Shown one piece after another: positions 37,901-49,700 of a DNA stretch of 64,000 nucleotides; within the stretch, counting starts at the first letter, position 1; every line of letters begins with the position of its first letter. Under the pieces are notes generated by a model. That model saw only the letters and a program-made list of their open reading frames with translations, searched no databases and was not told the origin of the DNA. A program made the position numbers and the translations under genes. Source of the stretch: Puffinus mauretanicus (lineage: Eukaryota > Chordata > Aves > Procellariiformes > Procellariidae); assembly GCA_023333565.1 (NCBI GenBank), contig JAJKFH010000913.1, positions 62,001 through 126,000 on the forward strand, given 5' to 3'.

Positions 37901-40900
37901 AATGGAATATGCAATTAATATATGCAGCATCATTCTTTCATGTGAGAGCACCTGATTAGAAAGAAACGATATATCCAGCATGGGGATTTGGAAGCAGTCC
38001 TGTTTATTGTCATACTGCCTGCCGATCATGGGCAAACTTCAAAAGGTAAAAGGTATGATTTTGTTTGTTTGTGCTATGAAAAAATAGATCAGTGACAGAG
38101 GTGATATTTAGCACCACCTATTCATTAAGGTTACCATGTTTGCCAGTTTAAGATACCTTGTCTTGGTTACTTTTGACTTTGCTAATTACTAGCCATCTGC
38201 AATGCAATTTCCCATCCTCACCATCAGCTGAAATGCTGTTGGAATTTTGAGGTGACATGGCCCACTTCTGTTAGAACTAAAGAAAAAAAAACACAACAAA
38301 AAACGACAAAACCCCCTCTTCTTCTTCACCACTTAAAACATTTAAAAAACAATTAACTCCTAAAATTTAATTTATACAGTCATTTTTGTTCACTATTTCC
38401 CCACAGGTGCTAACTTCAGTGTCACTTTTGCAATGTAGGTCAACAAGGAATATCTTGAGGTCATCTTTTCCTTATGCTACAATGACTTAATAGTGATTTT
38501 ATTTCCACTGTTCAGATTCAAACAGTACCTTACAAATGGAAGAATCCGTATCTCATCGCCCTTTGCTAAAAGCTTGAGCTATAAAATTCTCAAACATAAC
38601 TATTTCTCACTCTGATGTTACTCAGATAACTACTGTTCAATGTGTTGAGAAAACAGGTTTGAATTAGGAGATAAGTTGAATTGGTTACATTAGCGGTGCA
38701 TATATTTTTCAGATACATCTAGCCCTCTTGCTTATGATTAGCAATGAAGAATTTAGTCAGATTTCACAATTGTGACAATTTTGGTCCCAGACACAGTAAG
38801 GGGTAGGGCAGATCAGACAGCAGTGTACAATATTCTGGCAATATGCTGACATTTTCACAGGAGAAAAGTATGGTGCTCCCAAACTCACAAAATTTGTGAT
38901 ATGTCTAACCTTATCATGAAACTCGTTTGAGCAGTTTTTAGCTTCTGGTTTTGTTAGTTTTTTTATTTTATACAAGTAGATTAGTTCCTGAGTATTAAGC
39001 TGTTTGTTCTTTCTTTGGTACTGAACTTGCATAGAGTTTTTTCATTCCTTGTCTGGATTACTTGGTCTCATAAAAGGAATCCTTATTTTGTTTAATAATT
39101 GTTCATTAATTACTATGCAATGAATTATTAGATGGATGATGAGAAGAGCTTCTTCCCAGTGGCTGGCAAAAATATTTCCACTGTGAAATACTTCTACTAT
39201 TGGTGATGGTTTCTTTGCAGGAAAATTTTTGTGCAGGTAATTTCATAGTTCTGAATATTCACAAATAGGGTCTTCATGCTGCACAGGGCTGGACGCTTTA
39301 CTCTTTAGTATATAATGGATTTATTCCAATAAGCATGTCATACAGAATGAGAAATTCTAGAACGAGTTTGAATTTTTTCTGTTGCCCTGTGCCACTGCAT
39401 TTTGTTTTTAAAAGCTGATACTGGTATGAACATAAAAAGCTAGAAACATTTATATAAAATAATGAAGGCATAGACTAAATTCTAGAGTAGTGGTTATGTT
39501 TTAATAATCTCATTTATTCTTCCATACAGTTTTATCTGTAATCCTTGGGATGTTGACTATGTAAATAGAGGATTAATGGTGTTTTATGACTTAGGTCATG
39601 TTTCTACACTGGATGTGATTCTGCAGTTGCTCATCAAGGCTCTAAGGTGCAGAGTACTCCACTCCCATGAAAGCCAGTGGGAACCGAGAGCTTCCTCTTC
39701 CTCCTGGAAATACTGAGCACCATGCAGCCTTTCTCTCACTAAGGTGTTAGAGGGAAATTTATCTTTCGTATGTGCGTCTTCTCTTCCCAGTGAAATTTAC
39801 TGCCACATTACATCGTAACACCTCTGTACTATACAGTAGTAGAAAAGCAAGGGACCTCTGATCCAAGCTTTAAGTTTTTAGCTTATAGTAAGGAGGAGGC
39901 AAAAAGGCTTCAGTACCAGTGGTGGTTCTCAAGCCTTCTCAAACTATTTAAGTTCTTAATCAAACATAAAGCTGAGTGCCAAGTGCTTAATATTTCCCTT
40001 AGGAATAGTAATTTCTTCATAAAATCAAGTTTTCCATTAGCAGATGCAACAAACTTGGGAGCACCATCCTTGGGAAAATGAATAGATCACTATTGTCAAA
40101 AGTTTCTTGTCCCTGATGTTCTCTGTTCTGTACATGCACTCATAAAACTGGCACAGGCTGCCACGTACTATTTTTCTTTGTTTCCTTAGTACTTCACTAA
40201 AACAATGGCAATGTGATTGACGGCTGGATCAGCTTCAGTGTAAATATCAGCCTGGGACAAATTGCATTTTTTCAGTGTTTAACACTTGCTATCGTGTTTA
40301 TGCTTGTTATCTTTTCAAACCACACAAAATTGGACAAGAGTGTTCAAATTTCACAATAATTTCTCTTTTAGTCAAAAAGAGATTTCCAGATTTCACAGCC
40401 ACTAATGGGGCAATATTTGGTGAAGAGCTTCTTATCATTTGGGGGTGGAGGTTCTTTCCAATAATTCAGACCATATTAAGGGAAAAAGGTATTTCCTTTT
40501 TTTTTCTCTTTTTCTGAAAGGTTTGCTGCCTTTGGTATCAAGGAAGGAGGCTGATAGGTTTTCATATTAGGCACTAAAGCATAGGTTTGGATATAGCCAT
40601 GTATATGTGTGCATATGCATATCTGAAAAATACAAATTAAAAATTGCTGTTCTTTTTTAATAACTTTGCTTTAAGCCTTTTCCACCTGCTAGTAGTCAGT
40701 ATTCACAGACAGGAGCATGGAAAATAAATATTATCTTCTTAAAATTGCTTCAAGTCCGCTGTCGGTGAACTTGAAACAACATGCATCTCCCATGTATTCA
40801 GTATGGCTTTTGAAATTGGTCATTTTATATACTGTTTGCCAATTAGATATTTTACTTCCTGTTTACAGTCAGCTTCACTCTATTGTTCCAATGGTATCAT

Positions 40901-41539
40901 TACTAGTTTCCACTAGTTAATAACTTCACTTAGGAATTTTTTACTTACAGTGAAAAAAAAAGGGGAGGGGGGACAGAGAGGAAAGCACGGTTATTCATGT
41001 GCAAAACTTTTTAGCAAGTATCCTTTAGGCCTAACTTCAGTACAAACCCTGAAACTGAAGTGGCGGTAAGGATTTTACAGGGGTTAATAAACTATATGGA
41101 AAACTGGCAGTTTATCCAGTGAGTTATCCATTAGCCAGAAGGAGAAACTGGAACTAAATTGCCCTTTATGATGTAGAAAAATAAAACCATATAGATAGCT
41201 AGTTTCAGAAGGCAAAACAGAACTCTTGCCAGCTGCAGAGATGGAGTTCCCCTTGCAGAGGAGGTGTGGTCCCCAACAAAAGTTATTGGTGCAAGTCTTC
41301 AGTGAGGAAAGCATGATTAGTTTGTCCGGCTGCGTTTAAGGCTTGTCTGCATGCTGAAGAACAGCACAGCACATCCTTGCAGCTCTTATCTACTGAGTGA
41401 TGTGGTGCACTGGTGGAGGGCTTTGTCTTTATTCACAACACATTCAGTGTGTCTCGGCAGGGGAGGAAACAACACTCTTGCCTGTCAGCCTGTCCTCTGC
41501 CACCGTCTGCAGAATAAACTGAACTCTAACTCACCATTT
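34976..41539. other. Long non-coding stretch, no gene seen
   Basis: Unassigned. A direct repeat of an AAATTGTTTGC(C/T)AG-type unit occurs at about 35140-35185. A T16 run flanked by AAA on both sides lies at 37281-37302. Around 39640-39690, text of the form CTCCCATGAAAGCCAGTGGGAA resembles an old dispersed amniote repeat. No exon or RNA gene was recognised on either strand. Confidence 0.5.
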
Positions 41540-41583
41540 AAGAGAAAGAGGGAAAGGTAAAGAGAGAAGGAGAGAGAAAGAGA
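41540..41583 (+). repeat. Purine-rich (GA) tract upstream of a candidate promoter
   Basis: 44 bases of A and G with one T at 41558, containing AGAGAGAAGGAGAGAGAAAG. Such tracts can form triplex (H-DNA) structures or bind GAGA-type factors, and they are frequent upstream of vertebrate matrix and tissue-specific genes. It lies about 200 bp upstream of the TATA box at 41785. Confidence 0.7.
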
Positions 41584-41707
41584 TTTGCTCTCTGGCTTAT
41601 TCATACATTAGCTCTCTGCAAAGGCACAAAGCAGAAGGAGCAGCATCAGCAACCTTGCAAGCAGTGACTCTGTTTCCAATTAATATGGTCTGAGCTACTT
41701 TGAGAAG

Positions 41708-41814
41708 CCAATTTATTACTTACACATATAACACTTGAGCTTTGCTGAAAACTGGATGTGCCAAGCACACCTTTGCTTCTGATTTATATATAAAGACTTG
41801 CATCTTTCACAGAA
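41708..41814 (+). promoter_or_regulatory. Candidate TATA promoter
   Basis: TATATATAAAG at 41785-41795 is a strong TATA box. CCAAT motifs lie at 41676-41680 and 41708-41712, roughly 75-110 bases upstream, and a purine tract lies further upstream. A start site would be expected near 41812-41822 and a consensus splice donor follows at 41848. This combination suggests a regulated, tissue-specific promoter on the plus strand rather than a CpG-island housekeeping promoter. AT-rich DNA produces TATA strings by chance, so this is a proposal, not an identification. No gene name can be attached. Confidence 0.38.
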
Positions 41815-41847
41815 CAAACCTTATCAGGAGAGATTCAACCAAGGCAG
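41815..41847 (+). other. Candidate short non-coding first exon
   Basis: If transcription starts about 25-30 bases after the TATA box, the first exon would be about 33 nt, ending AAGGCAG before GTAAGA. CAG/GTAAGA is a near-perfect vertebrate donor. No ATG lies in the segment, so it would be 5' untranslated sequence spliced to a downstream coding exon. I found no convincing downstream coding exon within the remaining 22 kb, so the intron would have to be long. Confidence 0.35.
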
Positions 41848-43047
41848 GTAAGAGATTTCTACATAAGTGTCACCTTCTACATTGTTAACGTATGTTAACA
41901 AATATTACTTCTGACTACAATGCCTGGCTGTCGTTGAGCACTTAGAACTACTGCATTTGTCCTTATGTTATGTTACCTTTGAGCAAGTTTAATCCCAAGA
42001 ACATCTGCAATATACTTTAAAGATGCATTTTAATTTTTTCTTAAACATTAAATATCATAGTGAATTGTACACCTTAAAAGTTAAGTTTTGAGTGAAGTAG
42101 TATGTTCATAGAATGTGTTTTGAGATATATCTCTTGCTGTTTCTATATGATGTTGAATAATGAATTGATAGCATTTAAAAATTAATTTATTTGCTGTTAT
42201 GTTCTGATGCATAGCATTAGTGCACCAGTTAGATTAACTTTTCTAACACATATTCCCAGGCAGCCCTAAATGATCTAACTGAATAGTTTTAAGAGTTTAG
42301 TCATGCTTATCCCATTTGCAGAAATACAGTTATGAGTTTTTGCACATGGCATAAGCGATTTTTTTTTTATGGTCAATGGGTTGTTTCGTCAACATACAGT
42401 TCAGTAAAAGTAAGGAAAGTAATATGATGATAATATTACAAATATAGTCCATGCCCAACTATGTGAAACAAAACATGACTTGGTTATAATTCAGTATTGT
42501 GTAAATAACAACACTGCTGCTATTTAGCAGGTCAAATAATAACAAAGCACTTTTTTGGGCACAGAGTTAGAACCAGTCTTCTCTACAATCTTGACACTGT
42601 CTAGTAGTTGGAGACAGAGAGTAACTGAGAAAAATATATTGGCAAAGGTTTCATCTTCATGAAGTTTATAAGATGATAATTTTTTAGGCACTGACTGCGT
42701 CTAATCTTGTGTGTCATACATCATTTTTGGAACTCTGTGCTTAACATAAAAAATAGTCCAAATGAATCACTGTTACAGGATGGGAGGAGAGAGCTAAGAA
42801 AACTGGAAGAGGATGGATAATAAAAACTGCTCTAGTGACATTGAACATTAAATTTAAACATCACTTATTCTAGTAAGTGCGTAAATAAGCCTTTTCTCAA
42901 ATACTTGCTGCTGACCTGTAACTTCCACATTTTCTGTTTCACCTGTTAGCAGTCTTTTACTATAGAGTTGTTCCTATCTAATTATTTCATATACACAAGG
43001 TTTTCAATGCTAACAGAATAAGGACTTTTGATGACGTTTTCTGTAGT
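41848..43047. other. Non-coding stretch downstream of the candidate first exon
   Basis: AT-rich unique-looking sequence with no recognised exon, repeat or RNA gene. If the promoter call is right this is the start of intron 1. Confidence 0.45.
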
Positions 43048-43094
43048 TTTTAATTTAACTTTTAATTTAACTTTAATTTAACTTTTAATTTAAC
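43048..43094 (+). repeat. Tandem 12-mer repeat, four copies
   Basis: TTTTAATTTAAC is repeated four times in a row (43048-43059, 43060-43071, 43072-43082 lacking one T, 43083-43094). TTTAATTTAA repeatedly forms near-palindromes that homeodomain proteins could bind, but the simplest reading is a young AT-rich minisatellite. Confidence 0.92.
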
Positions 43095-43684
43095 TTTGTC
43101 ATATTACTGCTAATCAAAGTGGAACTCGGACAATCTCTTACAGTGCACGTGGTCTTGGGTTTTATCTCAAGTAGTGGGATAAGTAGTGACTTATTGAAAG
43201 AATGTGAGGAATTAAAAATGGACGAATCTCATTGCTTGTCTGGACTTTTGTAACTTTTTTCATTTGGGTTATTGTAGTTCTGAGAAGATGTGGATACTCT
43301 TTGTAGAAAACAAGCTTTTGCATGAAATAGTGTGAGTTTCCAGATCTGTAAGAAGCCAAAGACTTTCTCTAGAACTTTTTCACACGGCTTTTCAAAATGT
43401 GGTGGTGTTCTGTAGGGAGAAAACAGCAGCTCGGCATTTCTGGGAGAAATGTTAAAAGTTAAATCTGAGTTACTCAAAATAAATGAAAGGTCTGCTACAG
43501 TTTCCTAATAAGTTATTGCCTAATATCTGCAGGCTCAGAATTTTTACTTGTCCCAAAGTAGGAAAAGAAAAGGGAATAATCAAAGAATAAAAGATAGTTG
43601 TTTCTCACACTTTTAGACCTCTGGGCAGGAGACAGCTTTGGTGTAGAGCCAACAAAATCTTGAATTAGATCCCTTAAGTGAAAC
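43095..43684. other. Non-coding stretch, no gene seen
   Basis: AT-rich sequence with short open frames on the minus strand that show no recognisable product. No repeat or RNA gene identified. Confidence 0.5.
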
Positions 43685-43740
43685 AAATCAGTGTAGCTCC
43701 AGTGACATTGAAAGAGAAACACCTGTTGAGGGTCTGGCTT
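43685..43740 (+). repeat. Remnant of an ancient dispersed amniote repeat (family not named)
   Basis: The block AATCAGTGTAGCTCCAGTGA, followed by CATTGAAAG and then GAGGGTCTGGCTT, matches a pattern I remember from many bird, turtle and crocodile sequences. That pattern is AAATCAGTGTAGCTCCATTGACTTCAATGG, then CAGCTGAGGATCTGGCCC. It is an old interspersed element, partly palindromic in its intact form. Related but weaker traces are suspected at 16870-16915 (antisense), 39640-39690 and 47575-47610. I cannot name the family or give exact limits. Confidence 0.5.
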
Positions 43741-46700
43741 TTGGAGAGCAAACAATATACATACTGGGATGCTAATGCTGTCTGCATGGTTTCTACAGGG
43801 ATGCTGGTGCTGGCTGCATTACTGTGCATTACAGGGCTGCGTGAACTGCAGTCTAGCAAGGATATTTGCGGTTGAAGAGAGTAGGGATTAAACGTGGAGC
43901 CCAGGATGGCAACCAATAAGTAGGTTTACACAGAACATCATAAGAATTTTGAGTCCTATTCTGAGCAACTTTCTTTCCTTAGGAAATTGATAGAAGAGAA
44001 GCTGAGAAAGGTTGAAGGCGCCTTAGCACAGCTCTGACAATTTCAGGACTTTCATATGCTCCCAGAAGGTGGTCCCACAATGAATGTAGTGATACAGGAA
44101 GGCTGTGCCATGTATCATTATAGTAGAATGGTGTCCTAGAAAAGAATTAAACCAGTCTGTTGGAAATGCCAGTTTGCTATGTAACCGCACCTGCAGGAGA
44201 AGTTTCTGGTCCTTGGTTAGTCCTGGACCATGTCTCCTCAGCACTCTGAAGGACAGAGCTAGGCCCGCAGAAGTCATAATAAAGACATGGCATAAATCAC
44301 ATTTGCAATGTCTGAGGGATATGCTTCTCTGCTATAAAGCACTCTTCTCTCTCTAATTAGAAGGCACTAGAATAGTGACAGCTTATGCCAAGTTACTATT
44401 TGGCCCAACATTTTATGGAGCCATCCAGGGGACTGTTGCTTGTACCAAATCTGATCAAACTTCCATTTTTGTCATTCCCCTCTGTGGTCTCTCAGGAGCA
44501 AAAAATGAGCACAGTGCTCCATGTGTCAGAGCACCATGTGTCTTCAAGTAGTTCTCTATGCCTAGAGTGTGGAAATGAGCTGTTCAGAGCACTTTTGTAA
44601 GCCCTGCACCAGCCAAGAAGGCCCCTTTGCGTAACAGAGAATGAGAATTTTTTTGCTCTCCCTTGTCTTGTCCTGTCACAGTACGAATAATGCCTACTGT
44701 TGTAGCCTCTGAGGAAATGCACATTCCTTTCGCTCACCACCTTCGTCCCACCTCCAGGAGTTGTATTACCATATTTGTCACTGGTATTTTTCAACATGCT
44801 GTGGTACACTGGTCCATTGTTAGTGAACTGATGCTTATTAATTCCTGTCACTTTAAGGTTTGCACTGAGCAGCTTGAAAATGTATTTTTTCCCATACAGC
44901 ATAAGTTTGGAGGCTTTTTCAGCTGAATGTATTTATACAGAAAATACATTTGTTTACTTGCTTACCCAAATGAGCAGTTTATGTATACATAAATATGCAA
45001 GTTAAGAAGCTCTTGATATTTCTAATACAGGCTTTTTGGTGTGATAGTAAATATATGAGTTTCCTGTTCTCCTGCTTCTACGATATACAAACCACTCTAA
45101 AAGCTCACCTTTCTCTGTTACACTGTTTGTGGCATTGCAGGCACTTTGCCTGGTATTGTGTGGTGTGTGGAGAGTTGTAACTCATTCTTTGGGTGTATAA
45201 TCCCATGTGTTTACCTGTTCTGTTGTTTCTAAGTTAGACAAAGGAAAGTAATAAAGCTCCATGCCTTCATACGCAGCTTTGCACTCCCTCAGTTCAAATT
45301 TGAACCCTTTAAGGAGTATTTAACCACTGAGATTGATTGGAAAGCGTGTCTATTCCAAAACCTATTTTACTTTCACCCAAAGGATTTCTGACTTAGAAAG
45401 CATTATTTTTCTATTCCATCATGGATTATATTACTTCTTGAAGAAAAATACAACCTTTTAATTAACTGAGATATATTTCACAGAATGGAATCATTCAGCA
45501 CCTTCAAAGCATAATTGATACAAAAATCTAGGAAAGAGCAAACTCTGCTGCAGTCATCAACACTGGTAATTTCTTTTATAAAGACAAAGGACTTTCTTGA
45601 AAAAAGATGCATATGGCTTGCCTGAAGCATCAAATTCGGGAAAGTCTAAACTTGCAGCTTACATCTAAATTTTTCTCTCATGCAGTATATTTTATTTACA
45701 GTCTTCTTGGAATTGCTTGCTTGTTTCCAGTGTTTTGATGTTTTGGAATGTAATGATTCAGTTTAGACATGAAGGATGGTATTTATCTCGCTTACGTTTA
45801 GTCAGGTTATCATTCTAAGCTGGCCCTGTAGTTTCCCCTCTTTAGTCAATGGAGAGAAGCATGATCCTCTAAAAGCAATTTAGCAACAGGAGTCTAAGAT
45901 ACATGGTATGAATAGACTCAGGAAGTTCCCTTCTTTCTCCAGTGACTAGAGGAAGCCTAGATAACTGTAGAGGGCCTAGATCGTAAACTTAGATTAGACA
46001 TCTAGCTTTAAGCAGTCAGATAAAGTAGTAGTGTTAAAGAGGTATGTCTGTAGGCCTGTGAAGAAAGTGCTTGGTCTAAAGGGCTTGGGTCAGGATTAAA
46101 AATGCTGTAGTTGATGCAGATTCAAATTTTCAACACACCTAGGTCCTTCTTCAGTATATGTCTGCTCTCTAAACCAGTTCTTATCAAAAACAGGCTACGT
46201 GTTAGAGCCAGGTTAAAATTGCAGTTTTGGCTGCAAACTTCTCATGATGGCATTCTGGGATGGTGAAATAGCTAAGAAGATGTTCCTTTACCAAGGTAAG
46301 TTGCTGTGACAACAGCAGGTCTGACAGCGCCCATAGTGAAAAACATTTATTGAAAAGTTGAAAAGTACAGTGGTTCATGCTAATTCAAAGTAATTTCTAA
46401 TTCGGCTTGAAAAGCTATGTTCAGTAAAAACCTCTAAATGGATACAAGGTGCATTTCCTGGTTAGCAGGTAAGATCCTTTTAACATTAGAGAGGACCTGG
46501 AGAGAGTTTTTCCTGTGATTAGCTTAAACAGATTTCAGCGTGAGCTGCTGCTGAAGTGGGTGAACTTGCCTCCCCAGCATTGTTCCACTTCAGTATGTTC
46601 CCTCCATGTTTTTGGTGTCAGTACCAGCAATACTGTGATGATATGGGAATTTGGATCAGCTCAGAGATCTAGCTGAAAATTAATCCAGTAGAAAGAAGCT

Positions 46701-49700
46701 TATCCAGTTCCTTACATGTCTGCACGTCTTGTGGTGATGCAAGGGGAGCAGGGACAGGGTCGTGTGGTCAGGAGCTCAAAAAGGATAGGGTTGTCTATTC
46801 CAGCCCTAGCGTGGCCTTAGATTCAGAAACTGCGCCTTAAATAGTCTCTGGAAACTGTATGCAGTAGCAGTGTTTTCAGTACCTATATTCCAATTACTGC
46901 CTATGTTTAGATTATCAATCCAAAAATGATTATGTAACTTGATATTCAAAATTGGTGTCCCAGTTCTCTCTATATAACTTTATGGTACGAACCCTCTTGG
47001 CATTCAAACAATTACTAAGCAAGGAGATGGAATGTGTTGGCTCTAAGTGCGTTTCCTATATTCTAGTTGACTTTTATTATCCAGTAAATAATGTGGATCT
47101 ATAGTGCATGATGCAGACTGTTGTTAAGTATTCGTTCCACACCCTCTGATAGCCCTAAAGATGTAGGTGCAGTGAGTGTTGTGATATGTATTAGGCATAA
47201 GCAGTGTGAGGATATAAAAAAGGCATTAGTCGGGCACATGAAAATCATCAGTTTGGCTTGGTACCCAGAAGATTTTTATTTCAAAATAATGAATTTGGGA
47301 CGGTTCTCCATGTCTTTTGTGTTTTGGTTATTTAACCCAAACTCAAATCATGCTTTCAAGCATTTCTCCGTAACTGCTACAACCGGGAATATTTGGTTGG
47401 TTGGTTGTTTTTTATTTACAAAACTAGTCTTTTCATGCAATCACAGGCTTCAAGGAGTTGAGGCTTTTAAACCTCCCCACTAATATTATGAAATAAAACT
47501 TGCTCTACAGACTGTTATATAAGATTTAGACCAGTTTTACAGTTATGGTTCCTAATAAATAGAGCATTGAGGCCATAATCCTTTTACACCAATGAAATCC
47601 TGTAAAATTTTTTACAGAAGTTTCAGTCGACCCTGGCCTACTGGTTAAACTTATCAACTGAAAAAGAATTAAAATTGTTCAATGTGTAGATGTGATAGCA
47701 ATGAGTCAGGTATAAAAAAGATTAAGAGAAAACTCATTGCTGGGTGATAGAAAAGCTTCATTTCAGTTTGGGAACACAAGGAGATGGAGAGAAGTGTCCA
47801 GGTTGCATAAGTACTTACAGAACTTCTTTCCTCATGTGGTTCTTCCAGTTTACTTGCCTGTCATCTGCCTTTAAGAGCAATGTTAGATAAAGCTTTATAT
47901 TATTCTTCGTCATTGTCTCTGCATTTGTGACATTTTAGAAAAAAGATTTTCAAATTAACTGTCTGTGTTTTCCTTTATTCTGTGTGGGGAAATACTACTT
48001 ACATTAAGGTTGCTTTGAGACTCTGATAGACTCCCAATTAATTAGTTGCTGTTGCCAGATATGTATATTGTAAATAAAAGCTATAGGGTTCCTACAGAAA
48101 GGTTGATTTAATACCTAACAGAAAGGAAGGACTCCTGTGTATTGCTGAATCTAAGTCAGAATGTTCAGGTGACATAGAATTGGAGCGGTGGATTTCCACA
48201 GCACCCATTTCCAGTCTCTTATATAGAAATAGTACTTCAGGGAGGGATGTGAGGACAAAACACTGGAGTCCCTTAGAGATTCAAAGATGCCTGAAGGCTC
48301 TTTTGGGATCACAGTTACCCATTAAAGAAAGCCCCATGCTGTCTTTAATTTGTAGAGTAAAATCACCAGAGGACTCCTTCGTCAGATATGCATCACATCC
48401 TTCTTTTTTTTTGTAAATTGAGGTGTTAAATAATAAATATTGATTATATACAGATGGCATGGTAATATTACTTAAACTTTTAATAAATGCAGACCCAGTT
48501 TAACTATGAAACTATAAACTACCTTGCTACAGACCCACATAAGCATCTCATTTTCAGTGTATTCCATAAACTTTCCAAACACAAGTTTTATATAATATTT
48601 TCTCATAATGCACTAAACATATGCAGTCCAATCTTCATTGACCCTCTGTTAATATTCATATATGGTGATTTATTTTCAGTAGGAAACATGTGGTTGGTCC
48701 AGATGTTCAAATAAAATGACTCCCAACAGGCTGGCAACACAGGTTAATTCAAGAATGGGTAATTCTAAATTTGTGTAGAACAAAATTTGCCATAACTCAA
48801 AATGAGGATGCAATGTAAGAAAGGCAGTAAAATGCGAAAGAACTGGAAACAAATTGTTTTGCTTCTAGCTTTTAAGTGTGAGGAACATATTATGTGCCTT
48901 CTCTACATCATAGACGTATAAAAATATTTTTATTTAATGAAGGTGATAAAGTAATCAAACAATATATTTGTAATATCAACATTAAATTAAATTTTTTTTT
49001 GCGCTTCATTCAGAAAGGAAACTTAGGATTTCCCTAGTTGTTGGTAAATGATATTTAATTGTTGGTTTAATGCTATTTGCATTCAGCATGTTCTGTTTAA
49101 TTTCTTGTCCTGGAAGTCAACAGTGACTATCACTAACACCAAAAAGTTTAAGCTAACATCTTCCTTTGATTATTTAAAAACCTATTGTATAATCTCTCTA
49201 CCTTGCAGCCATAGATCAGGGATGGGTTGCAGGTAGAATGTTTTCTTGCTGCAAAGCTTCATCTGCATATTTGCTTAAAGCTTTTAGAAATGTCTAGGCA
49301 AGACTCTAGAAAAGGAGGATCCTTTTCTATTACGTTAGGTGGGTTTTGATTCTGACTGATTAGCTACAACTTACTTATTCCTTGAGTTGAATTGTTTTGA
49401 GACCTAGCATTTGCTTCTGGCAGCTCTGGACTGCAGCGTTATCTTTCTCAGGTCTAATAAGTTTTGTACCAAAGTATCCCATTAAAGAGTTAATCCTCAT
49501 TTTTGTGGAGCCACATTTGGTATTCACAAACTGACACCACAAAATGTTAATAGTAATTGACAAAATCTCCTCTATTCTCTGACATGTGTCTTCTAATGTG
49601 GAAGATATCACTCACGTTGTGAGAAGAGCTTCCTGTGCCGTTAAAAGTAAGAGGGATTTTTATACTCAGTATGTTTCAAGAATAGGCATACATACAGCAA

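Noticed and set aside
44492..44902. 136-codon open frame on the minus strand
   Set aside because: No recognisable domain, no splice or promoter context, ordinary base composition; treated as chance.
47121..47483. 120-codon open frame on the plus strand
   Set aside because: Translation not recognised and includes low-complexity text from a TTGG run; no supporting signals.
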